Shown: piece by piece, positions 7,715 to 15,530 of the stretch | Layout of the letters: the number at the start of each line of letters is the position of its first letter | How positions within the stretch are numbered: position 1 is the first letter of the stretch | Source: Pandoraea bronchicola | GTDB lineage: Bacteria; Pseudomonadota; Gammaproteobacteria; Burkholderiales; Burkholderiaceae | Reading direction: 5' to 3' | Assembly: GCF_902459805.1 (NCBI RefSeq) | Contig: NZ_CABPST010000004.1 | Location: 62,001-126,000 of the forward strand | DNA: 64,000 nucleotides | Position numbers and translations under genes: made by a program | Notes under the pieces: generated by a model | Databases searched by the model: none | What the model saw: the letters and a program-made list of their open reading frames with translations, nothing else | Told to the model about the DNA's origin: nothing

Positions 7715-8413
7715 TTAGCCCACTTGTGGCCCGCATTTGAGAAACTCAGCATGAGCGTCTCGCATAGCCCGAATAGCGCCGTCCACCGCTCCCTGCGAAC
7801 TCAGATAGTCAATGAGTTCCTCCAGAGACGCCTCGGAGACAGGAAAATCCCTATCGGACTTAACATCGCGCGCTAAATCACCAATCGGTTCATCACGATT
7901 TATCTGGCGCAAAATCCATCTGTTAAATGGACTACGCGAAGCTTCCTTCGCGACTCGTGCTTCATGGTATGCCGCAACGTCTTCGCTCAGCACATTCGTC
8001 GGATTGTCTGGTCGACGCAGATTACGCAGTTCGGCGGGTGACCAAGTCTCGAAATTGAGGGCGCTACGAAGGTATCGCTCAACGCTTTTCTCGCGGTCAT
8101 GCATCCCGTCAAAGAAGTGCTCGGCGGGGACCATTTGGTCACACATGACACAGAAATATTGCGCCGCATCCGTCTCGCTTTGGTCGCCGTGCAGATAGTG
8201 GCGCGTACGAGCGTCTATCAGGCTCGCGGCAGGGACTCTGGTTGGGACTTTAGCAGAGTCGACCCCACGGACGAGCTGTGACCAGTTTCGATAGCCGCAA
8301 TCAGCAGCAATTCGAGCCTGAGCCGCATGTAAAGGGATGCACTTGCCGCGAGCGAGCCGTTTGGCGTTGCGACGGAGTTGCTCGAGCTGAGCAAGAGAAA
8401 TTGTGGGTTTCAT
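7715..8413 (-). CDS. hypothetical protein with YozE SAM-like domain
   Basis: A 232-residue protein. The N-terminal 50 residues form a short helical module (ISLAQLEQLRRNAKRLAR, HAAQARIAADCGYRNWSQL) known from small proteins of mobile elements. The C-terminal region WILRQINRDEPIGDLARDVKSD, then FPVSEASLEELIDYL, fits the YozE SAM-like fold, a helical domain of unknown role. Two cysteines in YFCVMCDQMV resemble half of a zinc site. It is transcribed alone and convergent with the PAAR cassette. Function is unknown. Confidence 0.7.
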   Translation of the reverse strand: MKPTISLAQLEQLRRNAKRLARGKCIPLHAAQARIAADCGYRNWSQLVRGVDSAKVPTRVPAASLIDARTRHYLHGDQSETDAAQYFCVMCDQMVPAEHFFDGMHDREKSVERYLRSALNFETWSPAELRNLRRPDNPTNVLSEDVAAYHEARVAKEASRSPFNRWILRQINRDEPIGDLARDVKSDRDFPVSEASLEELIDYLSSQGAVDGAIRAMRDAHAEFLKCGPQVG

Positions 8414-8784
8414 GGCTAATCTCGTTAGCGGCTACCCGATTTCAATGCGCCCACCCAAGAAATCCGCAGTAGCCCTTGAGATAGGCCTTGGATTAACTTT
8501 GCTACTTCTAATCGCTATCGATTCCGATTTAGCCTAGGTGGGCGGGCAAGCCGGCGTCTCGGCTTATAGACCGGATTGTAGCAGCAAGACCGACGTTGAG
8601 CATTTTCGATTTTTCAGTATCCCTAGACGACCTATCGGTCCGTGCCTAACGTACATTTCAACCGATGAACGACAATCGAAATGGCGAAGCAGTCACTGAT
8701 TCATCGAATCGCTCGGCCGAGCAAGCCACAAACCATGAGGCATAATCGTCGAGGGAATGCATCTAAAGACCATACGGGGTACTT
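8414..8784. other. non-coding divergent promoter region
   Basis: 371 AT-rich bases between two divergent genes. It should hold both promoters. I see no repeat, hairpin or reading frame worth naming. Confidence 0.5.
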
Positions 8785-9624
8785 ATGGAGCCAGTCCTTC
8801 CGATTGACGATTCGATTATCGCTGCAGTCGCACAATTGATTGATGATTCGAAAGGCGGCGGCGAGCGCAGGGAGCCATCGCACAGTGAGATTGACTTCTA
8901 TATTTCACGGGCGAACCTGAGCCATTTCGACCCGAAGGCCCAGGGGCAAACAGTTGGCAAAGCTAAACGTGTGCGAGCTACCCTTCACTCCGCATTAGAG
9001 GAATGCCCGGCCAACGGCTCAAAGCTGATTGGCCTGCTGATGGCGAAGGTTCGGGCCTGCGGTGGGTTTCGCCATGACTCTCCCAATTTTGTCGGCATCG
9101 AAGCGATAACGAATGCTCAGGCCGCGTTTGCATCGTCCGGTATTCGTTTGCTTGGCGACGGCCAGGTCCTACCTTTAGTACTTTCTAACCTGAAGGGGCG
9201 GGACCTAACTAAGGCTCTCCAAATTTATGCGGAGCGTGCCCAACGTGGGGCTGCGGATGCCGCTCTTGTGACGGGCACAGGCAAAGACTTGCTGGAAGCT
9301 GTCGCCGCCCACGTTGTTCAGACGATATTCGGTCACTACTCGACGAGCGACAACTTCCAAATCTTGATGGGCTCAGCGTTCGCCGCACTCAATCTTGCAG
9401 TTCCTGAAACGCCGCTCTCGAAAGATGAGCCAGCGGCCCGGCCGCTAGAGCGTGCCCTGTTTCAGTCAGCAGTTGCCGTAAATAAGCTAAGAAATCGGGA
9501 AGGCACCGGCCATGGACGTCCATGGGTTACGTCGCTAACAGACGCTGAGGCGAAGGCCGCCATTGAGACAGCCGGCACCGTCTCCACGTACCTACTAGCC
9601 AAGCTCAAGGGCCACTCATCGTAA
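8785..9624 (+). CDS. abortive infection family protein (Abi_C domain)
   Basis: A 279-residue soluble protein. The C-terminal domain carries NKLRNREGTGHGRPW (233-247), the RN-x2-G-x-GH signature I associate with the Abi_C abortive infection domain, a HEPN-like helical fold. The middle region (about 70-130) has a helix-rich pattern with FVGIEAITNAQAAF. Such proteins often act as toxic RNases or sensors in phage defence. It lies 42 bp upstream of a GHKL-ATPase nuclease gene on the same strand, so the two probably form one unit. Catalytic activity is not shown. Confidence 0.75.
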   Translation: MEPVLPIDDSIIAAVAQLIDDSKGGGERREPSHSEIDFYISRANLSHFDPKAQGQTVGKAKRVRATLHSALEECPANGSKLIGLLMAKVRACGGFRHDSPNFVGIEAITNAQAAFASSGIRLLGDGQVLPLVLSNLKGRDLTKALQIYAERAQRGAADAALVTGTGKDLLEAVAAHVVQTIFGHYSTSDNFQILMGSAFAALNLAVPETPLSKDEPAARPLERALFQSAVAVNKLRNREGTGHGRPWVTSLTDAEAKAAIETAGTVSTYLLAKLKGHSS

Positions 9625-9666
9625 CCGCTCCAACATACTGTCGCTCAATAATCCGGGTAAAAGAAA

Positions 9667-11412
9667 ATGAAGAGAAATTCCGCTCGCTTTCAGGTGAACT
9701 CGCGAATTGCCAGCCTTTTAGGGCAAGAGTATTCATCCACGGAGAACGCGCTAAGAGAACTCGTTGACAACGCATGGGATGCGGATGCCGAGAGCGTTTC
9801 TGTCTCATTGCCTGAGCCAATGAGCGATGACCCTATCATCATTTCCGACACCGGAACTGGGATGACAACAGCGGAGCTCGAAGCTCACTATTTGAGTATC
9901 GCCGCAGACCGGCGCGTTCGAAGCGGGGACAGAACCAAAGGGAAGGACAGACTGGTGAAGGGCCGCAAGGGCATCGGAAAGTTCTCCGGCCTCATGGCTG
10001 CTTCTGTAATGCGGCTCGAAACGTACGCTCGCGGAGTAAAGACAAGTTTCTTACTCCGGACAGAGGATTTAGCGACCGTTGAAGACATCGAACAGTTACC
10101 AATTGTCCTCGAGACCGAGCCCTGTAATGAGAACGTTCACGGTACCCGAATTACGTTGAGCGCATTGCATCAGACTCTTTACTTTCCAACCCCACAGAAA
10201 CTCAGGCAGGTACTTCTCCAAGAATATGGTCGCGAAGAAGAGTTCCGTATCGAAATTAACGGCAAGGACCTTGGCGTTGACGATGTCCAAGGCCTGTTTC
10301 GACAACGTACACTGGATGTTCCCGACGTCGGTGCGGTGAACCTTAGATTTGCGATTTCCGACAAAAAGTCCGGAGTTCGCGCTCCCGGTATTGTTATTCG
10401 GGTCGACGGTAAGTCTATCGGGAAACCTTCGTTCTTTGGCCTAGACGGTCAGGACGACTTCCCCCCCAAACTCCTCAAATGTCTGTACGGAGAAGTGGAC
10501 GCAGATGGACTCCGTGACCACGTGACAGCGGGTTGGGACAGTCTCATAGAGAACAGCACCCTCCTTGAGCGCGTGGCCGAGTTGATTCGTCCGCTACTGT
10601 ACGACGCGTTTAAGGAGAAACACGGGCAGGAAATGCAGTCGGCTCACGCCAAATTGAAGCGCGAGATTCGACAGCGCGTTGCTGCCCTACCGGAAAACCG
10701 GCGTGAATTCGCAGAACGCGCTATCAAGAGAGTTCTTGACCGCTACTACCAAGAGCCACCATCCAAGGTCGAACCATTTATCTTCGTTTTGCTTGAAGCG
10801 CTTGAGCGCACAGAGTACGGCGCAGTAGTACAACACCTTGCGGACGCGCGAGCCAAAGACGTTTCTGCGCTTGCGGACGCGCTGGACGAATTCGCCCTAG
10901 TGGATTTGGCGTACCTCGTCGACCAAGCACGGGCACGCGAGGCCTTTCTTGACGAACTGGAACAGCTCTCAAATGCCCAAGAGACAAAAGAAGCTCAAAT
11001 GCACAAAGCGATTGAGCGAAGCCTCTGGGTGCTAGGTCCGGAATACTCGATGTTCAGTTCGAATCGGACGCTACAAAAGCAAATCGAAGAATTCATCGGA
11101 GGGAAGTTTTCCGGAGAAAGAGCGAACCGACGGCCAGACTTGCTTCTCAGTGAGGACATGTCCGGTAGATACCTATTAATTGAATTCAAGCGCCCATCCC
11201 ACGTACTAAACCGCGACGACTACAACCAGGGTACAGATTACAGGCACGACCTCGCGAAGGTGCTGACCAAGCCAATTGACGTGCTCATTATGGGCGGAAA
11301 ACGCGGCCCCGATTTCCCGACAACGAACTTGGAGCCGGATGTGGCCGTCGCAACGTTCATTGATGTCATATCCACAGCTAGACGCCAACTGCAGTGGCAG
11401 TTGTCACGTTAA
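9667..11412 (+). CDS. GHKL (HSP90-like) ATPase fused to a PD-(D/E)XK nuclease domain
   Basis: 581 residues. The N-terminal GHKL ATPase has the N-box ELVDNAWDADA (31-41), the G1 box DTGTGM (61-66) and the G2 box GRKGIGKF (99-106), all intact. A long helical middle part follows (about 300-440). The C-terminal domain has RRPDLLL with D491 and then LIEFKRP (E506-x-K508), the PD-(D/E)XK nuclease core in a setting like the DUF4263/Shedu group. The predicted protein uses ATP-driven conformational change to control DNA or RNA cleavage, a MutL- or gyrase-like logic used in defence. It is paired with the Abi_C gene upstream, and an AbiU2-like gene follows 167 bp on. I do not recognise it as a named system. 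Confidence 0.85.
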   Translation: MKRNSARFQVNSRIASLLGQEYSSTENALRELVDNAWDADAESVSVSLPEPMSDDPIIISDTGTGMTTAELEAHYLSIAADRRVRSGDRTKGKDRLVKGRKGIGKFSGLMAASVMRLETYARGVKTSFLLRTEDLATVEDIEQLPIVLETEPCNENVHGTRITLSALHQTLYFPTPQKLRQVLLQEYGREEEFRIEINGKDLGVDDVQGLFRQRTLDVPDVGAVNLRFAISDKKSGVRAPGIVIRVDGKSIGKPSFFGLDGQDDFPPKLLKCLYGEVDADGLRDHVTAGWDSLIENSTLLERVAELIRPLLYDAFKEKHGQEMQSAHAKLKREIRQRVAALPENRREFAERAIKRVLDRYYQEPPSKVEPFIFVLLEALERTEYGAVVQHLADARAKDVSALADALDEFALVDLAYLVDQARAREAFLDELEQLSNAQETKEAQMHKAIERSLWVLGPEYSMFSSNRTLQKQIEEFIGGKFSGERANRRPDLLLSEDMSGRYLLIEFKRPSHVLNRDDYNQGTDYRHDLAKVLTKPIDVLIMGGKRGPDFPTTNLEPDVAVATFIDVISTARRQLQWQLSR

Positions 11413-11579
11413 TGCGTATCGGTGAGCAATGCCTTTGTGACCCTTGGCGTGCTATTGAATTTCAAGGACCGAGCTGAAAGTAATCTTGGACAGTTTGGTA
11501 CTTGCAATTACAGCCCTACTGCTTCCACACCATTTGCATCGGGGACGGCTGGGGAGGCTTCATCCTCTGAGGATGCTTG

Positions 11580-12314
11580 ATGATGACAGACGAGAATGTG
11601 GCGTCAGCCATTGAAAGATTGAAGGCGCTCGTGCGAGCAGCAGAAGATGAGGCGGTTCTCGCTGTCATGCTTCACGAGAGTTGGAAACCGACGGCCTACG
11701 ACATCGACCTTCAGGCACGAATGGGAACCTCGTGCGCGACTCATACGTTCCAAATCGTGCGCATGGCGCTAAGGCGCGAGCTCCTGCTAGCGGTCCCACG
11801 TGTTTGGGATACAAACAAGCAGGCTGTGAGATTGACCGCGATTTCGGAGATTCTGCGCGACGAGCGATGCTTCGACGCGCTCGTGCGTGAACGCGCCGAA
11901 CACGTTCGAGTTCGCCCTGACCCCGAGGGCTTGATACGCGACGCGCTGTCGCCCAAACGGGATAAGGTACTGGCGCTTACACGAAAGTACATGCAGAACG
12001 GCGAGTGCGCCTCAGTACTGGCGGACCTCAGGTCTATCAGACACGAACGTCTCGCGCACAGGCAGGTCGAGCCAGCCAGAGTTGAGCATAAGCAGGCCAC
12101 CGACGAGCAAATCGAAGAGCTATATCAAGACACCCTCGCGATTGTCACGCACCTGCTCTCGCTGGTGCTAGCCAATGCCTTCGATATTGCCAACCAGACC
12201 TCCGAGGTGTACGGAAATCACGCTCGTTTCTTCTGGGCGGCGGCTAGGGGAGAGAGGACAGAGGGGCATCCGAACTACCGACCGCCCGGGGGACTGTTAC
12301 ATGCCGGTATGTAG
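11580..12314 (+). CDS. AbiU2/HEPN-like protein
   Basis: A 244-residue, mostly helical protein. The segment LRSIRHERLAHR gives R154-x5-H160, an R-x(4-6)-H motif as in HEPN ribonucleases and the AbiU2 family, in which a conserved RH-x-x-LAH helix appears. Start: the ATG at 11580 follows GAGGA at a good distance; an upstream TTG is less likely. It is on the same strand as the GHKL nuclease but separated by 167 bp, so it may be an independent cassette or a third component. It overlaps the convergent phosphatase gene by 18 bp at its 3' end. Confidence 0.68.
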   Translation: MMTDENVASAIERLKALVRAAEDEAVLAVMLHESWKPTAYDIDLQARMGTSCATHTFQIVRMALRRELLLAVPRVWDTNKQAVRLTAISEILRDERCFDALVRERAEHVRVRPDPEGLIRDALSPKRDKVLALTRKYMQNGECASVLADLRSIRHERLAHRQVEPARVEHKQATDEQIEELYQDTLAIVTHLLSLVLANAFDIANQTSEVYGNHARFFWAAARGERTEGHPNYRPPGGLLHAGM

Positions 12315-12782
12315 CGTTGTTATGAGCCGCACGACCGACGGGTTCGCATGCGTCATCGCTTCAATGTCGACTTGGTAGCCATATAGGCGATGCAGTCCAA
12401 GAGCTACTGCACAGGAGCGGGAATAGCCTCCCTCGCAATGCACGACAATGGATTCAATCGAAGTCGGAAGACTTTCCACAAAGGCACGTATCTCTTCGGC
12501 CTGCCGAAGCGTGAACGCGCTCGCCAGCTTCTCTCGTGCACGGGTTGATATGGCTGGGTTGAGGTGGTCCACATCGGAAAAACTCAATCGCAAGACGTTC
12601 CTGAAGTCGCTGAGCTTTGCTGTCGGGCGCTCTGGCGCCGTAATGGAAATTACCGCGACAGTTGGGATGGCGGGTAACCGCTCAGCATCCGCTCTCGACA
12701 TCGCAAGCACCTGTCGCGGCCCAGGCGGCGGTTTGTAGAGAAGTGCAACAAGGTTCTTCGAGCGATGACTCGAACGAGGCAT
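12297..12782 (-). CDS. dual-specificity/tyrosine phosphatase-like protein
   Basis: A 161-residue protein of the cysteine-based phosphatase fold. The P-loop VHCEGGYSRS gives C116-x5-R122, followed by S123. Candidate general acids are D70 and D72 in SFSDVDHL. It matches short bacterial dual-specificity-like phosphatases often encoded on mobile elements. It is the last gene of a minus-strand group (lipoprotein, two hypotheticals, phosphatase). Substrate is unknown; phosphoprotein, RNA cap or nucleotide are all possible. Confidence 0.75.
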   Translation of the reverse strand: MPRSSHRSKNLVALLYKPPPGPRQVLAMSRADAERLPAIPTVAVISITAPERPTAKLSDFRNVLRLSFSDVDHLNPAISTRAREKLASAFTLRQAEEIRAFVESLPTSIESIVVHCEGGYSRSCAVALGLHRLYGYQVDIEAMTHANPSVVRLITTLHTGM

Positions 12783-12809
12783 ACGTACCTCCTCAAGCGA
12801 AGCCCAGCC

Positions 12810-13166
12810 TTATTCAGTTGCGGATTCGTCAGCGAGCCGCTTACGCATTTTCTCAAGCATCCACTCGCACTCCTGGTTGCTCAACTCCCACTCCCCCGTG
12901 CTCACTTTCGCTCGCACCGAAGACTCGACGCGATTGATAGCCTCGTCAAGCCCCCATTTTTTCTCAGCCATCTTCCTTCTGCAGAAGGACGCCAATTGCC
13001 CAGAGAGGCGCACGCACTCATCATATCGCTCGCGGAGTTCGTCCTCTGTATACCCCGCGACGTACTTGCCCTCAACGCGGCGGACGCCAATCTTGGGTTG
13101 ATAGCCGGGCATGGTGGAAATCGTTGAATCGCGAGGGAAGTCTTCTGGAATCGCGTCATTACTCAT
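12810..13166 (-). CDS. hypothetical protein, charged
   Basis: A 118-residue, very charged soluble protein that I cannot assign. The middle has GYTEDELRERYDECVRLSGQLASFC. The C-terminus (WELSNQECEWMLEKMRKRLADE) is probably a helical pair. The start MSNDAIP at 13166 overlaps the upstream stop by 8 bases, which favours it over a start 12 bases earlier. It belongs to the minus-strand group ending in the phosphatase. Confidence 0.6.
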   Translation of the reverse strand: MSNDAIPEDFPRDSTISTMPGYQPKIGVRRVEGKYVAGYTEDELRERYDECVRLSGQLASFCRRKMAEKKWGLDEAINRVESSVRAKVSTGEWELSNQECEWMLEKMRKRLADESATE

Positions 13167-13587
13167 TCCCCCCTCCATCCACGCTTGCAGTCGTCCTCAG
13201 ATGCACTCTCAGCATCGCGCGAAGTGCCGCATCTTCATAGGTTGAGCCGGAGGCACAAATGCTTCCTATCCGACATATGGCATTCCCATCACGAACAAAT
13301 AGCGAAGCACCTAGAGCTTTGGCTCGCGCCATGATGGCCGGCTCCAGCCCTGTCACCGAAAGCTGACGTATCAACTCCAGGAGGGGCAACTCGTCCAGAA
13401 CGTCCTTAATCACCTCCTGGTCAGGCTGCGCGAGGTCACACGTGCACGGATGCGCATTCATAAGAATCGTTACCGCGTCTCCTAGGCGTCCCATAGCACT
13501 CCCCAATTGAATTTGTCCGGTCGGCGGCTTCGAGACAAACCACGTACCGAGATTTCGATTCGCTGTTCCAAGTTGGAACACCCGCAC
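13159..13587 (-). CDS. hypothetical protein
   Basis: A 142-residue protein without a recognisable domain. The N-terminal half has GQIQLGSAMGRLGDAVTILMNAH followed by PCTCDLA. The C-terminus is NAICRIGSICASGSTYEDAALRAMLRVHL. It starts 51 bp after the lipoprotein gene on the same strand and overlaps the following gene, so it is part of the same transcript. Function is unknown. Confidence 0.5.
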   Translation of the reverse strand: MRVFQLGTANRNLGTWFVSKPPTGQIQLGSAMGRLGDAVTILMNAHPCTCDLAQPDQEVIKDVLDELPLLELIRQLSVTGLEPAIMARAKALGASLFVRDGNAICRIGSICASGSTYEDAALRAMLRVHLRTTASVDGGGNE

Positions 13588-13637
13588 TGGCTGACTTACG
13601 CATTCAGCCTGATTTCAGATGTGGAACGCCACGGTGA

Positions 13638-14603
13638 CTATCGGTTCTCCACCTCTTTCCTCACGCGAGCCCCGTCATATTTTCCGTTGACGAGATAACA
13701 GGCGACACCTGGTGCATACAGGTCTGCGAGGGCAACGAATTTCGGGCCTTCGATTGTTGTCACCCCTACCTGAGGCAAACGGACTTCGAAGATTGGGCCA
13801 CAGTTTGTCTTGGTTCCGACCGAGGGATATTGACGTAGCTTGTTGGTCGCATCTCGCAGCATCGCCCTTCTCAGATACGCTTCCTGCGCCTCACGCTCCT
13901 GATTCCAACGGGCCGATGACGTTGGTGTGCCGACACGTAACTTTGATGCCTTCTGAACCAGTGGCTCGATATCTGAAATGTCCTGAACCTGTCCGAATTT
14001 CATGCTGTACGTTACCGTGAAGTTGGCAAGTGCCCCACTCAATCCCCGAGGCCGCACCATGTCCCGCACAATGCTCGCGACATCTTTCGACCCTCTGTAT
14101 GCCACCGCCTCCTCTAGGTAATCCTCATTCACGTGTGCAACAAAGTCAGCCGTTCCTGAGAAACGTTCCGGCACCCCGGTTCCACCGACGCGAACAAGGT
14201 CCTCACATACCCTTTCTAACGTACACGCCGCCCATTGGGGTCCCGCCATTACATAGGCATCCTTGGTACGGTAGACCTCAGTCAACTTTTCGCCAGAGCT
14301 GAGCTGAACCGTCGCTGCTCTGAACATCCGCTCATTCGTTGGCGTAAACACGTTTATCGAAGCAATATCCTTCGCATTGATGAGTCGGTTTCGAAATTTC
14401 AGTGCGACGACCCGATTCTCCGTTGTCCATACTCGTGTCGGAGAATTGCCATCACTCCGGTAGACGTACGCCACCCTGTTATCCGGATACACCTGCAACG
14501 TCTCACTTAGCGCTTGCGTCGCTGTCTGTCGCTCGCCTGACGAGACAGTCGTACATGCTTGCAGAAGCAATACTGGGGCCAGCGCCGCGACAACCAATCT
14601 CAT
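13638..14603 (-). CDS. lipoprotein of unknown function
   Basis: A 321-residue exported protein. MRLVVAALAPVLLLQAC is a short signal peptide with a lipobox (LLQAC), so the mature protein starts at the lipid-modified Cys 17. The rest is soluble, with repeated beta-like segments (RVAYVYRSDG, YVMAGPQWAACTLERVCEDL) and a C-terminal RLPQVGVTTIEGPKFVALADL stretch. The ATG at 14603 is chosen because GGAG lies nine bases upstream and the signal peptide begins there, although two ATGs and a TTG precede it in frame. It heads the minus-strand four-gene group. Role is unknown. Confidence 0.72.
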   Translation of the reverse strand: MRLVVAALAPVLLLQACTTVSSGERQTATQALSETLQVYPDNRVAYVYRSDGNSPTRVWTTENRVVALKFRNRLINAKDIASINVFTPTNERMFRAATVQLSSGEKLTEVYRTKDAYVMAGPQWAACTLERVCEDLVRVGGTGVPERFSGTADFVAHVNEDYLEEAVAYRGSKDVASIVRDMVRPRGLSGALANFTVTYSMKFGQVQDISDIEPLVQKASKLRVGTPTSSARWNQEREAQEAYLRRAMLRDATNKLRQYPSVGTKTNCGPIFEVRLPQVGVTTIEGPKFVALADLYAPGVACYLVNGKYDGARVRKEVENR

Positions 14604-14783
14604 TAGCATCATCTCCAAGTCAGCTCTTCAAATTCAGCGACGTTCCGCTCTCGCAGAACGCTTTCGCGCTGCGGCGCGGCAATTTCGTCGCTGCACAGGA
14701 CGCATCAGCAGTCGTCGCAGTACGTCCGCAGTTGAGCGAACGTCCAAACAGCTCGGTAAAAGCGGCGGTGAGTTACGGCAAAT

Positions 14784-14832
14784 TCTACGAATTACGTAGA
14801 GATTGAGCAAGGCAATTCTACGAGTATCGTAG
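14784..14832. promoter_or_regulatory. double palindromic operator upstream of the XRE regulator
   Basis: Two related dyads: TCTACG-N5-CGTAGA (14784-14800) and CTACGA-GTA-TCGTAG (14818-14832). Centres are 33 bp apart, three helical turns. Both are preceded by AATT. The second abuts the regulator start codon, so a bound repressor would block expression. The 12-mer GGCAATTCTACG at 14811-14822 recurs at 19214-19225, in front of the 1221-residue gene. Confidence 0.7.
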
Positions 14833-14833
14833 G

Positions 14834-15169
14834 ATGACTACCCAGCAACCCGCGACCATCTTCGGACGTCGGCTCAGAGAAGCACGACGGCGGAAAGACA
14901 TTCCACAGGATTTGCTCGGAGTTCGCATCGGACTTGATGAAGGTACTGCAAGCGCACGAATTAGTCGCTACGAAACCGGGGTTCACGAACCGCCGTTCAG
15001 CATCGCAGTCAAAATTGCTGCAGCACTTAGTGTCCCGACAGCGTACTTTTATTGCGAAGACGACGGTCTCGCCGAGATTGTTCTCATGTGGGGACGCGCA
15101 TCGAAAGCCGAGCGAAAACGGATGCAAGACCTTGTCGGTGCAACGCGTTCAACTGATGGTGCTAGCTGA
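14834..15169 (+). CDS. XRE-family transcriptional regulator
   Basis: A 111-residue Cro/C1-type helix-turn-helix protein. The DNA-binding domain is at 10-68: RLREARRRKDIPQDLLGVRIG, RISRYETGVHEPPFS and KIAAALSVPTAYFYCEDD follow the family pattern closely, including the RYETG recognition turn. A short helical tail (AERKRMQDLVG) may dimerise. Two palindromes lie just upstream and one touches the ATG, strongly suggesting autoregulation. It is followed, in the opposite direction, by a 1221-residue gene whose own promoter shares a piece of the operator, so it probably controls that gene too. Confidence 0.88.
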   Translation: MTTQQPATIFGRRLREARRRKDIPQDLLGVRIGLDEGTASARISRYETGVHEPPFSIAVKIAAALSVPTAYFYCEDDGLAEIVLMWGRASKAERKRMQDLVGATRSTDGAS

Positions 15170-15530
15170 GTGGGATGCAAGTAGTGATTAGCGCCAACAG
15201 CTTCGCCCGTTTGACTTTGAAACGGGTACGCTGCTGTGAAAGGCAGTGTGTGCCACGGCGACTTCCGGTCTTTAATGTAGCAAACCTTAGCGTCTTAACG
15301 CATTAGTACGTGCGAAACGATGTTTCGTCGATAGTTGTGGCCGCCGAGGCTCATTCGGCAGGACGTGTGACCTTTCTCCACGTATCGCCTCTCGCACGCA
15401 CCTAGTGAGGGGTAACAACTCGGACTGCTGGCCCCCGAGGCCGCGGCCCTCTTAGCCTGCGAGAAGGTAGCGGCAAAAGTACGATTGGTCGAGGCACGAG
15501 CGGTCGGACAGAACTCGCGTTTCGGGAGAA
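15170..15530. other. intergenic region between XRE gene and the 1221-residue gene
   Basis: 361 bases between convergent genes. A minus-strand frame at 15295-15534 begins with a GTG overlapping the 1221-residue gene's stop, but its composition (Arg, Ser and Cys-rich, no pattern) does not look like a protein. I see no clear terminator hairpin. Confidence 0.4.
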
